From: Enterococcus sp. PF1-24 | GTDB taxonomy: Bacteria > Bacillota > Bacilli > Lactobacillales > Enterococcaceae | Reading direction: 5' to 3' | DNA: 64,000 bases | Assembly (NCBI RefSeq): GCF_029893325.1 | Contig: NZ_JARXWL010000004.1 | Coordinates: 1-64,000 of the forward strand | The notes under the pieces: model-generated | Told to the model about the DNA's origin: nothing | Seen by the model: only the letters and a program-made list of their open reading frames with translations | The model's database searches: none | Made by a program: the position numbers and the translations under genes | Shown here: in pieces, positions 1 through 8,995 of the stretch | Numbering within the stretch: position 1 is the first letter of the stretch | Layout of the letters: each line of letters opens with the position of its first letter

Positions 1-252
1 AAAAACGTTATCCGAAGTATGTCCCGTAAAGGGACTCCCTCAGATAACGCTCCAATAGAATCATTCCATTCCTCTCTAAAGTCTGAAACATTCTACATCA
101 ATAAAGAACCAATTGGTTCTAATAACATTGTAATAGATATTGTTGAAAATTACATTAAATTTTGGAATAACAAACGAATCTTAACGAAATTAGGTCACCT
201 TTCACCAGTAGATTACCGGAAAAAGATGACTAAAATGAGATGCTCTTTTTAA
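1..252 (+). CDS. IS3-family transposase, C-terminal fragment (cut by window edge)
   Basis: The reading frame is open from base 1, so the gene starts outside the window. The visible part is the end of an IS3/IS150-type OrfB transposase (rve integrase core). The block SRKGTPSDNAPIESFHSSLK contains the last catalytic acid of the DDE triad (the E of IESF). The tail, FWNNKRI followed by LGHLSPVDYR, is the usual IS3 ending. Stop TAA is at 250-252. About 20 bp further on, near 274, a TG...CA-type terminus probably marks the end of the insertion sequence. I cannot tell whether the upstream part is intact. Confidence 0.85.
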   Translation, partial: KNVIRSMSRKGTPSDNAPIESFHSSLKSETFYINKEPIGSNNIVIDIVENYIKFWNNKRILTKLGHLSPVDYRKKMTKMRCSF

Positions 253-312
253 ATTGTGTCAAAAAGTAGTTGCATTCCCTAATTTTGTTGTTTGCTCTTT
301 TTCTATCTTAAT

Positions 313-2022
313 TTATCCCTGTTTTTCCTTTAATAAATCCTGCAATTCAAAGCCAGTGTTCATTTCAGAATAAATGGAACACACCACAAAAAGTTCCTTG
401 CCAGCAAATTCTCTAGTGCCTTCTCGGCCAAAAGCCGCGGGAATATGGTGATGCCCGTGAATTAAGCCAATAATCTGATATTCCTTAAATAAGTCAACAA
501 TTGCCGGCTCTAAACAAATATAGTCTTTATTGTAGGCATTACTGCTTGGTGAAAGACGACTGACTTCATTAAACAAAGGTGCATGGGAAACAATAACGGT
601 TGGTTTATCAGGTTCTCGTTGCAGTAATTTCTCTAAAGTTTGCAAAATAAATTTTTGTAGTTCTTTTTTACGTTTCACTAAAACCGCTGGGATAGTCAGC
701 CCTACATAATGAATGCCTTGATAAACAACACTGCTGTTGTTAAGGATTGTCATGTTAGGAAAACTTTTTTCAAGCTCAGTTTTAACTACTTCATAATATT
801 TATGATTTCCTACTGGCAGCAACGGCCAGGCTTCTTCAGGATTTTCCTGCAACAATTTAAACCACTTATATTTAAAAAATGGACGCCATTTTTGCCAAAC
901 TTCCGCTGTTGTATCAGGATTCTCTGGTAAAACAGCGGGTAATTCATGGCCACCAATCACGTAGATTCCCTTAATTTTTTCATTAGTTAACTGTCCATCT
1001 AAAATATCACCTGCAAAAATATTAAAGTTAGGATTACTGAAAGGCAATTTACCATCGCTAATATGGATATCTGAAACCACATTAATTAGGTTCTCATTTT
1101 CTGTTGGCAAAACATTTTCAAAGTATTGTTTCAAATTATCTGGATTCACACTATGAGCCACATAATTTTTACGGACTTCTGCTAATTCTTTGCCGTATTC
1201 TGAACGTAAAAGCGGTTGATTATTAGTAAGCATCGGTTGATTTTTACGGATAACTAACCGGTCAATATTTTGTTTAAGCTCTTGTGGCAATAAATTCAAC
1301 GCTGGCGTAATATCCGATTCAAAAGTTAGCTGTTGATACATTTCTTTATCTTCAAGTAAATTATCCGCTTGGGTGGTTTCTAATAGCTGAATGTTTTTCC
1401 CGTCTGTCGCAATTGGTAAGGTTTGGGTGAGTTGAATAATGAAATTCAGATATTCAGAAAGATAGCCAGCAATCCCGGTTTTAACATTTTCACTAAATAA
1501 AAATTTCCCTGCCAAGTTGGCTGATAACGGTCCTGTTTCATCGTGCTGCAACATCCGCCCTAAAATTTGAATTTCAAACAAAGGATTTTCAGCAATCGCC
1601 GCATAAGCTTGTTGCACCTCAGGAGATTCTTTATTGACCTTGCGACCAGTTACTTGAAAAATACTCAACATCAAATATTGCTGAATATTGCCCTTATGCA
1701 TTGCTAAATAGCGCTGCACTGCTTCTGGATGAACTAAATATTGCACTGCTGCTCGCTGAATATAGCTTCGCGCAGTATCATAAGGAATCGCCGAATAAAC
1801 AAGGTCCCCTCGCGAAGAAATGTTGAACGCCTGATTTTTCACATTATAAGTCAGTTGAAAATACTGATTTCTAAATAATGTTTTATTAACAGGTCGCCGA
1901 CTATTTTCCGGATAAAGCTCGAAATGAGCAGCCAATTCTGCGAGTAAGCCGGATTTTTCTTGCACAGGAACAGGTGCCATTGCTTTCTCATCTGGTAAAA
2001 ATTTTTGATTTTTATCTAACAC
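313..2022 (-). CDS. Metallophosphoesterase (calcineurin-like)
   Basis: A protein of about 569 residues with a calcineurin-like phosphoesterase core in its second half. The motifs appear in order from about residue 310: SDIHIS (D-x-H), AGDILD (GD), a GNH block written VGNHKYYE, VIVSHAPL, and IHGHHH (GHxH) near 540. They should bind two metal ions. The GNH motif is followed by Lys instead of the usual Glu/Asp. The N-terminal 300 residues match no domain I recognise; there is no signal peptide or membrane segment, so a cytoplasmic protein is likely. A TTG at 2028 sits too close to the GAGGTGA ribosome site, whereas the GTG at 2020-2022 has 8-nt spacing, so I start there. The substrate is unknown. 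Confidence 0.8.
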   Translation of the reverse strand: MLDKNQKFLPDEKAMAPVPVQEKSGLLAELAAHFELYPENSRRPVNKTLFRNQYFQLTYNVKNQAFNISSRGDLVYSAIPYDTARSYIQRAAVQYLVHPEAVQRYLAMHKGNIQQYLMLSIFQVTGRKVNKESPEVQQAYAAIAENPLFEIQILGRMLQHDETGPLSANLAGKFLFSENVKTGIAGYLSEYLNFIIQLTQTLPIATDGKNIQLLETTQADNLLEDKEMYQQLTFESDITPALNLLPQELKQNIDRLVIRKNQPMLTNNQPLLRSEYGKELAEVRKNYVAHSVNPDNLKQYFENVLPTENENLINVVSDIHISDGKLPFSNPNFNIFAGDILDGQLTNEKIKGIYVIGGHELPAVLPENPDTTAEVWQKWRPFFKYKWFKLLQENPEEAWPLLPVGNHKYYEVVKTELEKSFPNMTILNNSSVVYQGIHYVGLTIPAVLVKRKKELQKFILQTLEKLLQREPDKPTVIVSHAPLFNEVSRLSPSSNAYNKDYICLEPAIVDLFKEYQIIGLIHGHHHIPAAFGREGTREFAGKELFVVCSIYSEMNTGFELQDLLKEKQG

Positions 2023-2112
2023 TATCAAATCACCTCATTTCCCAAAGTTTGCGATTAACATTTTTAACTCATTATAGCAAAGCCGGAAAATATCAACAAC
2101 AGATAGCTAATA

Positions 2113-2160
2113 GGTTATGCAAAAACAAAAAAACCAGCTAAACAACCTGTTTAGCTGGTT
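2113..2160 (-). terminator. Intrinsic terminator of the P-type ATPase gene
   Basis: A 13-bp perfect stem (2132-2144 with 2148-2160, 3-nt loop) is followed on the minus strand by a T-rich run. It lies 75 bp beyond the ATPase stop codon. Confidence 0.88.
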
Positions 2161-2234
2161 TCGATTACATCTTAATTACTATTTAATAACACTATTCAGC
2201 ATTGCATCAAAGTTTATTTAACAATAATCTTTGT

Positions 2235-4856
2235 TTAGTTCGCTTTTACCCCACGATAACGAATAGCTTTATTCAACTCACTAATGATTAATGGCACAAG
2301 TGATAACCCAATAACAACAAGCCATTCGATGCCTGTCAAACTTTGAACTTTAAAGATATCTTGTAGAACTGGGATGAATAGTACTGCTAATTGCATAGCT
2401 AAACTAACAACAAATGCTTTATTCATCGCACTATTAGAAAAGACACCAATACTAAAGATTGAACGGGTTTCACTACGAACCGCAAATGCTCGGGTTAATT
2501 CGCCAAACACCAGTGTTGCAAAGGCCATTGTGTTGGCTGTTCCATCGGCTACCGCTGGATCTGACAAAACATATTCTCCCAACCAGTAAGCAACTAATGT
2601 AATTCCACCTACCAATACGCCATAGAAAATCATACTCGTAGCAAAACCATCTGCAAAAATACTTTTACGAGAATCGCGCGGTTTTTGTTTCATAACTCCT
2701 GGTTCTACTGGCTCCATTCCTAGCGCTAATGCTGGCAGAGAATCCGTCACTAGATTCAACCATAATAATTGAATCGCAACTAACGGCATTTGATGGAAGT
2801 TCAAGGCTGTCGCAACAAAAATAGTAATAATCTCGCCAATATTACAACTTAGCAAATATTGAATAGATTTTTTTATGTTTGAGAAAATCCCTCGTCCTTG
2901 TTCTACTGCATGAACAATCGTTGCAAAATTATCGTCAGTTAAAATCATATCTGCTGCACCTTTGGCAACATCCGTTCCAGTAATCCCCATGGCACAACCA
3001 ATATCTGCTACTTTAAGTGCTGGCGCATCATTAACCCCATCACCGGTCATCGCAACAACCATGCCTTTTGATTGCCAAGCTTTAACGATCCGCATTTTAT
3101 GCTCCGGTGAAACCCGTGCATAAACAGCATATTTTTCAACTTCTTCTTCCAAAATTTCTTGTGGCATAACATCTAATTCTGAACCTGTCATCGCCAAATT
3201 ACCATCTCTAAAAATATCTAGTTCTTTAGCAATTGCCACGGCAGTTAATTTATGATCTCCAGTAATCATAACTGGACGAATACCTGCGTCATAACACTGT
3301 GCTACTGCTTCTTTCACTTCTTGACGTGGTGGGTCAATCATCCCCACCAACCCAACAAATGTTAAATTATTTTCTAAGTCCTCTGTTGTTAATTCTTCTG
3401 GTACTTCTTCAATATCTTTATAAGCAGCGCCTAAAACACGAAGCGCTTTTGAAGCCATTTCTGCATTTTTATCTGCAATTATTTGAGCAGTTTCACCATC
3501 TATATTACAACGATTTAATAAAACATCGGGTGCCCCTTTAACCATCACGCGGTAGCCTTGTTCCATTTTATGAACGGTGCTCATAAGTTTACGTTCTGAA
3601 TCAAAAGGAATTTCTGCAACACGTGGAAGTTCTGCTTCTAATTGATTTTTATCAAGTTTTTCTTCGTAAGCTTTTGTTACAAAAGCCGTTTCAGTTGGAT
3701 CACCCGTTACTTTAAAATCATTTTCGTCTTTACTTGTTAATTTGGAATCATTACACAAAGCGCCAATCGTTAACAATAATTGTTCTGATTGATTCGTTTG
3801 CGTATAAGTTTCAACAATTGTCATTTTATTTTGAGTTAAAGTACCCGTTTTATCACTACAAATTACTGAAGCAGCTCCCAAAGTTTCAACTGCTGGTAAT
3901 TTTTTCACAATAGCATGTCGCTTAACTAAACGTTGCACCCCTAAAGCTAACACAATCGTAACAATTGCTGCTAACCCTTCAGGAATTGCTGCCACACCAA
4001 GAGAAACAGCCATCATAAAAATTTCTAAAATCGGACGATGATATAATAAGCCTACAATAAACATTAAAATACAAATACCTAAACAAATAATTGACAATAA
4101 CTTAGAAATTTCTGCCATTTTTTGTTGCAATGGTGTCGTATTATCCTCTTCAGTTATTAATAAATTAGCAATACGACCAACCTCTGTTTTCATTCCCGTG
4201 TCAGTTACAACACAAGTTGCTCGACCATTCGTAATGACTGTTGAAGAAATCAACATGTTCTTACGATCCGCTAAAGCTGTCTCTTCGGGTAAATTATCGA
4301 TATCTTTTTTATTAACTGGAACAGATTCACCCGTCATGGCTGATTCATCAGCTTTCAAGTTAGCAGCTGAAAGAACTCTAACATCTGCTGGAACTAAATC
4401 CCCTGCTTCTAACTCAATAATATCGCCAGGAACTAAGGTTGCTGTCTCTACATTTTCCAGTTTCCCATTACGAATTACTTTTGCCAACGGCGCTGACATT
4501 TTTTGCAGAGCTTCTAAAGATTTACTTGCATTATTTTCTTGAGAAATAGAAATAATTGCATTAATTACTACAATTAATAAAATGATAACTGAGTCAATCC
4601 AGTCTTCAAAACCACTTGATACATAAGAAAGGAAAGCCGCAATTAATAAAATAATAATCATTGGATCTTCTAATTGTCCAATAATTTTTTTGAATAGGCT
4701 CTCTTTCTTTTTTACTTCCAGTTCATTTCTACCAAAGGATTCTAGTCGTTTTTCTACTTCTTGACTAGATAACCCTTCTTTAGTATTTGTATCTAAAGAT
4801 TTTATAACTTCATCTTTAGATAGGGTAAACCATAATGACACTCTCTTCATCTCCAT
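2235..4856 (-). CDS. Calcium-type cation-transporting P-type ATPase
   Basis: An 873-residue P-type ATPase of the PMR1/SERCA-like (type II) group that should export Ca2+ (possibly Mn2+) at the expense of ATP. Visible parts: N-terminal cation-ATPase domain (1-60), membrane helices at 65-105, TGES actuator loop at 175-178, VAAIPEGL ion-binding helix at about 288-295, phosphorylation site DKTGTLT with Asp335, KGAPD nucleotide-binding loop, MITGDH and TGDGVNDAPALK hinge motifs, and a C-terminal helix bundle. It is a single-gene unit with its own terminator. Start choice is uncertain: the ATG at 4856 has a poor ribosome site. A GTG at 4839-4841 lies 7 nt after GGAG and would give a protein beginning MSLWFTLSKDE. 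Confidence 0.92.
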   Translation of the reverse strand: MEMKRVSLWFTLSKDEVIKSLDTNTKEGLSSQEVEKRLESFGRNELEVKKKESLFKKIIGQLEDPMIIILLIAAFLSYVSSGFEDWIDSVIILLIVVINAIISISQENNASKSLEALQKMSAPLAKVIRNGKLENVETATLVPGDIIELEAGDLVPADVRVLSAANLKADESAMTGESVPVNKKDIDNLPEETALADRKNMLISSTVITNGRATCVVTDTGMKTEVGRIANLLITEEDNTTPLQQKMAEISKLLSIICLGICILMFIVGLLYHRPILEIFMMAVSLGVAAIPEGLAAIVTIVLALGVQRLVKRHAIVKKLPAVETLGAASVICSDKTGTLTQNKMTIVETYTQTNQSEQLLLTIGALCNDSKLTSKDENDFKVTGDPTETAFVTKAYEEKLDKNQLEAELPRVAEIPFDSERKLMSTVHKMEQGYRVMVKGAPDVLLNRCNIDGETAQIIADKNAEMASKALRVLGAAYKDIEEVPEELTTEDLENNLTFVGLVGMIDPPRQEVKEAVAQCYDAGIRPVMITGDHKLTAVAIAKELDIFRDGNLAMTGSELDVMPQEILEEEVEKYAVYARVSPEHKMRIVKAWQSKGMVVAMTGDGVNDAPALKVADIGCAMGITGTDVAKGAADMILTDDNFATIVHAVEQGRGIFSNIKKSIQYLLSCNIGEIITIFVATALNFHQMPLVAIQLLWLNLVTDSLPALALGMEPVEPGVMKQKPRDSRKSIFADGFATSMIFYGVLVGGITLVAYWLGEYVLSDPAVADGTANTMAFATLVFGELTRAFAVRSETRSIFSIGVFSNSAMNKAFVVSLAMQLAVLFIPVLQDIFKVQSLTGIEWLVVIGLSLVPLIISELNKAIRYRGVKAN

Positions 4857-4910
4857 TCTTGTTTCATTTATATTCTATACTATTATCGTTTTTATTTCTT
4901 CCTTTTATCA

Positions 4911-4951
4911 AAAAAATGTCATAGTAGAAACACAATTATTTCTACTATGAC
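4911..4951 (-). terminator. Terminator closing the sugar-acid operon
   Basis: A 13-bp perfect inverted repeat (4918-4930 with 4939-4951, loop 8 nt) is followed on the minus strand by seven T residues. It lies just beyond the VOC gene, the last gene of the operon that starts at 12464. Confidence 0.85.
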
Positions 4952-4987
4952 CACTGCTTGTTAAAGAAATATTTTTTTATAATCTAT

Positions 4988-5335
4988 TTATTTTTTCAAA
5001 ATGTGAATTGCAAAACCACCAAATTCACCAGCTAAATAAATATTTTTCAATTTATTCTCTTCATCATAAGCTGCTGTATCCATATTGAAAGAAAGGCCTT
5101 TTCCTTTCAACTCTTCAACTGCTCTTTCTAAATCAGATGTACGCATAGCAATATGACCATTTTTCCCTAAAAACGGTGATTTCATACATTCAAAATAATC
5201 TCCAGCAAACTCAGACTTTTGTCCATGACGCGGATTCAAATTAAAAATCGTACTTAATTGTATGGCAAGTTCTTGTGCCTCTGTTTCATTTTCCATATTG
5301 ATACCAATATGCTCTAATTCAAATTTATTTTCCAT
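4988..5335 (-). CDS. Stand-alone VOC-fold protein, like the tail domain of KDPG aldolases
   Basis: A 115-residue protein of the vicinal-oxygen-chelate (glyoxalase) fold. ELEHIGINMEN opens the beta-alpha-beta module, and MKSPFLGKNGHIAMRTSDLERAVEELK and GGFAIHI complete it. From memory, the same domain occurs fused to the C-terminus of 2-keto-3-deoxy-6-phosphogluconate aldolases in clostridia; here it stands alone. It is the last gene of a sugar-acid catabolic operon that already encodes a separate aldolase-family protein. A role in handling a keto-sugar acid is inferred from that context. RBS AGAGGTG precedes the ATG. Confidence 0.7.
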   Translation of the reverse strand: MENKFELEHIGINMENETEAQELAIQLSTIFNLNPRHGQKSEFAGDYFECMKSPFLGKNGHIAMRTSDLERAVEELKGKGLSFNMDTAAYDEENKLKNIYLAGEFGGFAIHILKK

Positions 5336-5363
5336 TATGATACACCTCTTATTTATTTTTTTA

Positions 5364-6647
5364 TTACATTGGGAACATAATAATTGAACCCGCCGTTAAG
5401 AATAATAGACGAATGAAATATTGTGGAATTGTGAACTTCCAAAATTGAACAGCTGTATATTTACCTGTTCCTAAAACCATTGCTGGCATGCCATCAATTG
5501 GCAAGAAATGACCACACCAACCTGAGATAACAATTGCACAGGCTGCTGCTGTTGGATCCAACCCTAAACTGTTACAAGTCGCAATAGCAAGTGGTGTAAA
5601 TACATAAACCGTTCCAATCGTTGAGCCTGTTAAAGTCGCTAGCAAACTAGTTAAGATACAGAAAAAGAAAATCATGACAAATGGATTCACATTTGTTCCT
5701 AACATGTCAGCAACAGTAGTTCCTACTAAATTAGTAAGTCCTGTGCTTCCCAATGCATCTGCAACACCAATAACTCCCGCAGACATTAAAATAATTGGTG
5801 CACTAATTGAATCACGAACTTCTTTAAAATCCAGTACTCCAATTAATAAGATTACTGCAACAGATATCCCCGCCATCGCATAACCAGCATCACCAAATTT
5901 ACTTTGTAACAGCATACCTGCAACAGCGAAAATAAAGACTCCGTAAGTTACTAATTCTTTCCATCGCGGAAGAAGTGTTGCCGCCTCTTTTTCAGTTGAC
6001 GCTACTTCTTGTGTACTTTCATCTGAGGTTGGATGATCAGGTAAAAATTTATACTGTAGAATACAATTTAATAAGAAACCTGCAGATAAGAATAAGTTAA
6101 CAATTGCAAATTTAAAAACAGAAACTTCAGCCATAATTCCTGCTGCATTTAAAACAGCAATAACTATTCCATATTGCAATGCCGTATTAAACGGAATTAA
6201 TGGATGATTAGCTGCAAAACCTGCAGTCATAATTACTTTGGATGGTGGTAATTTTTTGGAATAAGGTAACGTTGACAATAAACCAAGTGTTAACACATAA
6301 TAAGCTGTTGAGCCAGTTCCAAACAAACTACACCCCAACATTACAATACAGATAATTAATATATAAGATTTAAACCCGCCTTTCTCAGCCATAGAAAACA
6401 TTGCTTTTTTGAAAACAACTATGAAACTGGTCTTCTGTAACGCTGCTATAATAGCCATAAACTCCGCTAACATCACAATCGTTGAATTTGAAAATCCGGC
6501 AAAAGCTCCCTTGATATCTGTGATTCCAAAAATAACTAACAATAAACAAGCAAATAATGGCGCCGCCCCAAAGGGAATTTTTTCAATCATAATTAAAACA
6601 ATCATTACTACTGTAATTGCCAATGCAATCATCATTTGAATAGTCAT
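5364..6647 (-). CDS. SLC13/DASS-type anion permease
   Basis: A 427-residue integral membrane protein with about 11 hydrophobic segments, of the ion-transporter superfamily that includes SLC13/DASS and CitMHS carriers. The paired re-entrant signatures typical of the family are visible: GTGSTAYYVLT near 110, AANHPLIPFNTALQYG near 150, and TGSTIGTVYVFTPLA near 345. It probably imports the organic acid consumed by the surrounding operon in symport with Na+ or H+. It sits between the aldolase-family gene and the VOC gene with short gaps. The ribosome site AGGAGG precedes the ATG at 6647. Confidence 0.82.
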   Translation of the reverse strand: MTIQMMIALAITVVMIVLIMIEKIPFGAAPLFACLLLVIFGITDIKGAFAGFSNSTIVMLAEFMAIIAALQKTSFIVVFKKAMFSMAEKGGFKSYILIICIVMLGCSLFGTGSTAYYVLTLGLLSTLPYSKKLPPSKVIMTAGFAANHPLIPFNTALQYGIVIAVLNAAGIMAEVSVFKFAIVNLFLSAGFLLNCILQYKFLPDHPTSDESTQEVASTEKEAATLLPRWKELVTYGVFIFAVAGMLLQSKFGDAGYAMAGISVAVILLIGVLDFKEVRDSISAPIILMSAGVIGVADALGSTGLTNLVGTTVADMLGTNVNPFVMIFFFCILTSLLATLTGSTIGTVYVFTPLAIATCNSLGLDPTAAACAIVISGWCGHFLPIDGMPAMVLGTGKYTAVQFWKFTIPQYFIRLLFLTAGSIIMFPM

Positions 6648-6768
6648 AATATCCTCCTAATTCTAGTCATACTCCTTTATTAACGAGGTAGGCTACCATC
6701 ATACCAGATAGCCTATCTCATATTAAGCCACTTTATTTTTTTCAAACAAAAGAATAAGGTCTATTTTC

Positions 6769-7677
6769 TTATTTCATACCTTTCGCTTGATTTTCTTCTA
6801 AAACTGTTTTTAATGCAGTAATACCCGCTTCAGGAATTTGGTTAAATGGAGCTCGACATTTCCCAACATTATTTCCAAGTAAAGCTGCTGCTGTCTTAAC
6901 TATTGTATTTGGATTACCAAATTTGAAACAATCTCTGAAACTTTGAATACTTTCATTAGCTGCTCTTGCCTCTTCAAACTTACCATCTACAAATAAATCA
7001 TAAATTGAAGCCATTGTTTTTGGATAAACGTTGGCACAACCAGCAATTCCACCAGTACCACCAGCCAATAACGTCCAAATAATTAGTTGATCATTTCCAG
7101 ATAATGTATAGAAATTACCATTTGTTTTGGATTTCCCAGCTTCAATATAACCTAAAATGTTAGCAAAATTACCACTTGAATCTTTAGCACCAATAATATT
7201 TTCAATTTGAGCTAAACGAGCAACTGTCGCTGGAGTGATAGCATTTCCAGTTCGTGCTGGAATATTATATAGCACAATGGGCATATCTACTGCTTCTGCA
7301 ACAGTTTTGTAATGTGTATAAATTTCTTCTTGACTAGCTGCAGCAAAACTTGGTGTGATAATTGATAACACATCTGCACCAGCTGCCTGTGCCATTTTAC
7401 TTTGTTCAATTGTTTCTTTCGTAGAAATAGCACCAGAACCTGCATAAATAGGTACTCGTCCAGCTGTATGTTCAACAACTGTTTCTAAAATAAGTTTTTT
7501 CTCTTCAGCAGATAATATATACCCTTCCCCATTGGTTCCAAATGGAAAAATCCCATCTACACCATTGTCAATCATCCGGTCTATCTGTTTGCGTAACTCT
7601 TCTAGATTGATGCTTTCATCTTCATACATTGGTGTTAAAATTGGGCTAATAATTCCTTTTAATTCAATTGCTTTCAT
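6769..7677 (-). CDS. DHDPS/NAL-family aldolase of the catabolic operon
   Basis: A 302-residue (beta/alpha)8 protein of the dihydrodipicolinate synthase/N-acetylneuraminate lyase family. Key residues are visible: the GTNGEG phosphate/carboxylate loop at 47-52, Tyr137 in YNIPARTG, and Schiff-base Lys165 in GAKDSSG. A second, chromosomal DapA lies at 54214-55086 and is the better candidate for lysine biosynthesis. Together with its place between an Asp-box protein and a permease, this points to catabolic cleavage or dehydration of a keto-sugar acid. The exact substrate cannot be read from the sequence. Confidence 0.85.
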   Translation of the reverse strand: MKAIELKGIISPILTPMYEDESINLEELRKQIDRMIDNGVDGIFPFGTNGEGYILSAEEKKLILETVVEHTAGRVPIYAGSGAISTKETIEQSKMAQAAGADVLSIITPSFAAASQEEIYTHYKTVAEAVDMPIVLYNIPARTGNAITPATVARLAQIENIIGAKDSSGNFANILGYIEAGKSKTNGNFYTLSGNDQLIIWTLLAGGTGGIAGCANVYPKTMASIYDLFVDGKFEEARAANESIQSFRDCFKFGNPNTIVKTAAALLGNNVGKCRAPFNQIPEAGITALKTVLEENQAKGMK

Positions 7678-7781
7678 TTGATTCGCTCCTTAACTTTTTT
7701 TAGAATACGGTTTCATTTAACTAACTTGACTGATAGTACATCTCGGCTAAATAACCTAAACATTACTATCATCAGTTGTTA

Positions 7782-8951
7782 CTACTTTTCGACGCCCTGA
7801 CCCGATGTCGGGTTATAAACGCCCATTGCTTCACGTTTTTCTCCAAATAAATCGGCTACAGTAAAACGCACATATTTAACACAAAGACGATTTTTATAGG
7901 CATAAACAAGATTCAATCTGCCCAGACTATCTTGATATAGCGTTGGATATTCATGTTGTGAATTATTAGTTTTATTCTCTGAACCGATATATCCTTCCGC
8001 CATTTCAAAAATACGGCCAATCGGCCAAGTTTTACCAAAATCTTCACTGACAGACACAGCTACCGGATTACGTAATCCCGGCCAAGCAACTTGACCAAAG
8101 ATAGCGTTAGGCGCAGAATTCATGTTGTAAGCCAACGCAATCTCACCAGTCGCTAATTTAATAGCACTCACACTAGCGTTATTATTAGGTAAAACTGTCG
8201 CTTGTGGCACACACCAGCTATCACCAAAATCAAAGGACTCACTGCTATAAACAAAATCAGCAAAGCGACTTCGCATAAAGGCAACCAAGTGCCCTGGCTC
8301 AACTTCAACAACATTTGCATGCACTCGACCATTGCTATCTGGCATCCTAACAGAATGCCAAGTTTTACCCGCATTATCAGAAATCTGAAATTCTGTGGGA
8401 TCGTTGGTTAATCCTTCTGCAGAATCTTCACACAACCATGTACTATAAATCCATCGACCATTACTTAAAATTTGAATTCCTTGTCGTCCAAAAGTTCCGG
8501 CATTTTCAAATAGAACTTCTGATTTCCCCCAAGTTTTTCCTTCATCAGATGATTTTTGAACCATAATGATTGAAGTAAATTGCATATTGTCTTTTCCCTC
8601 TTGCCGGCTAACTTGAGATGTATAAATTAACCAAATTTTGTTATCCGGTGCACGAAAGAATGAAGGATTTTGTTCACTTCGGTTTTCTCCTTCTGAAACA
8701 GTTACTGGTACCGACCATGTTTGTGTTGTTGAATCTAGTTTGGATACTACAATGGAAATATCTCCACTACCTTCAAAACTTCCAGCAAACCAGGCACATA
8801 ACATTCCCCCATCAGCCGTTTCAATAAGCGCTGGTGCATGTGCAGTATTGTTGCCGCCAGTTGGAATCAATCCGAAATCAACATTCAAAAATTCATCTCG
8901 GTACATTACTCCATTCGGCTCAGATTGACGAACACTTTCTAAATGATTCAA
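7782..8951 (-). CDS. Sialidase-like Asp-box (BNR) protein
   Basis: A 389-residue beta-propeller protein with repeated Asp-boxes (S/T-x-D-x-G-x-x-W): SSDEGKTWG, SDNAGKTWH, SFDFGDSW and SEDFGKTW. It resembles the BNR_2/exo-alpha-sialidase family. There is no signal peptide, so it is probably cytoplasmic and unlikely to act on surface glycans. I do not see a clear FRIP motif or arginine triad, so true sialidase activity is doubtful. It is embedded between the PdxA-type dehydrogenase and the aldolase gene and presumably processes an intermediate or an incoming conjugate of the pathway. Confidence 0.75.
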   Translation of the reverse strand: MNHLESVRQSEPNGVMYRDEFLNVDFGLIPTGGNNTAHAPALIETADGGMLCAWFAGSFEGSGDISIVVSKLDSTTQTWSVPVTVSEGENRSEQNPSFFRAPDNKIWLIYTSQVSRQEGKDNMQFTSIIMVQKSSDEGKTWGKSEVLFENAGTFGRQGIQILSNGRWIYSTWLCEDSAEGLTNDPTEFQISDNAGKTWHSVRMPDSNGRVHANVVEVEPGHLVAFMRSRFADFVYSSESFDFGDSWCVPQATVLPNNNASVSAIKLATGEIALAYNMNSAPNAIFGQVAWPGLRNPVAVSVSEDFGKTWPIGRIFEMAEGYIGSENKTNNSQHEYPTLYQDSLGRLNLVYAYKNRLCVKYVRFTVADLFGEKREAMGVYNPTSGQGVEK

Positions 8952-8995
8952 TACACTTTCCTCCTTAAATATTTTTCATTTTAGTTAAATTATTC

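Noticed and set aside
4198..4542. A 114-codon frame on the plus strand inside the P-type ATPase
   Set aside because: Antisense shadow of a well-conserved gene, no ribosome site.
8638..8928. Plus-strand frames of up to 96 codons inside the Asp-box protein gene
   Set aside because: Shadows of the minus-strand gene; composition is that of reversed coding sequence.
7782..8951. Secreted sialidase of a host-glycan pathway
   Set aside because: No signal peptide or LPxTG, and the neighbours are sugar-acid kinase and PdxA-type genes rather than nan genes.
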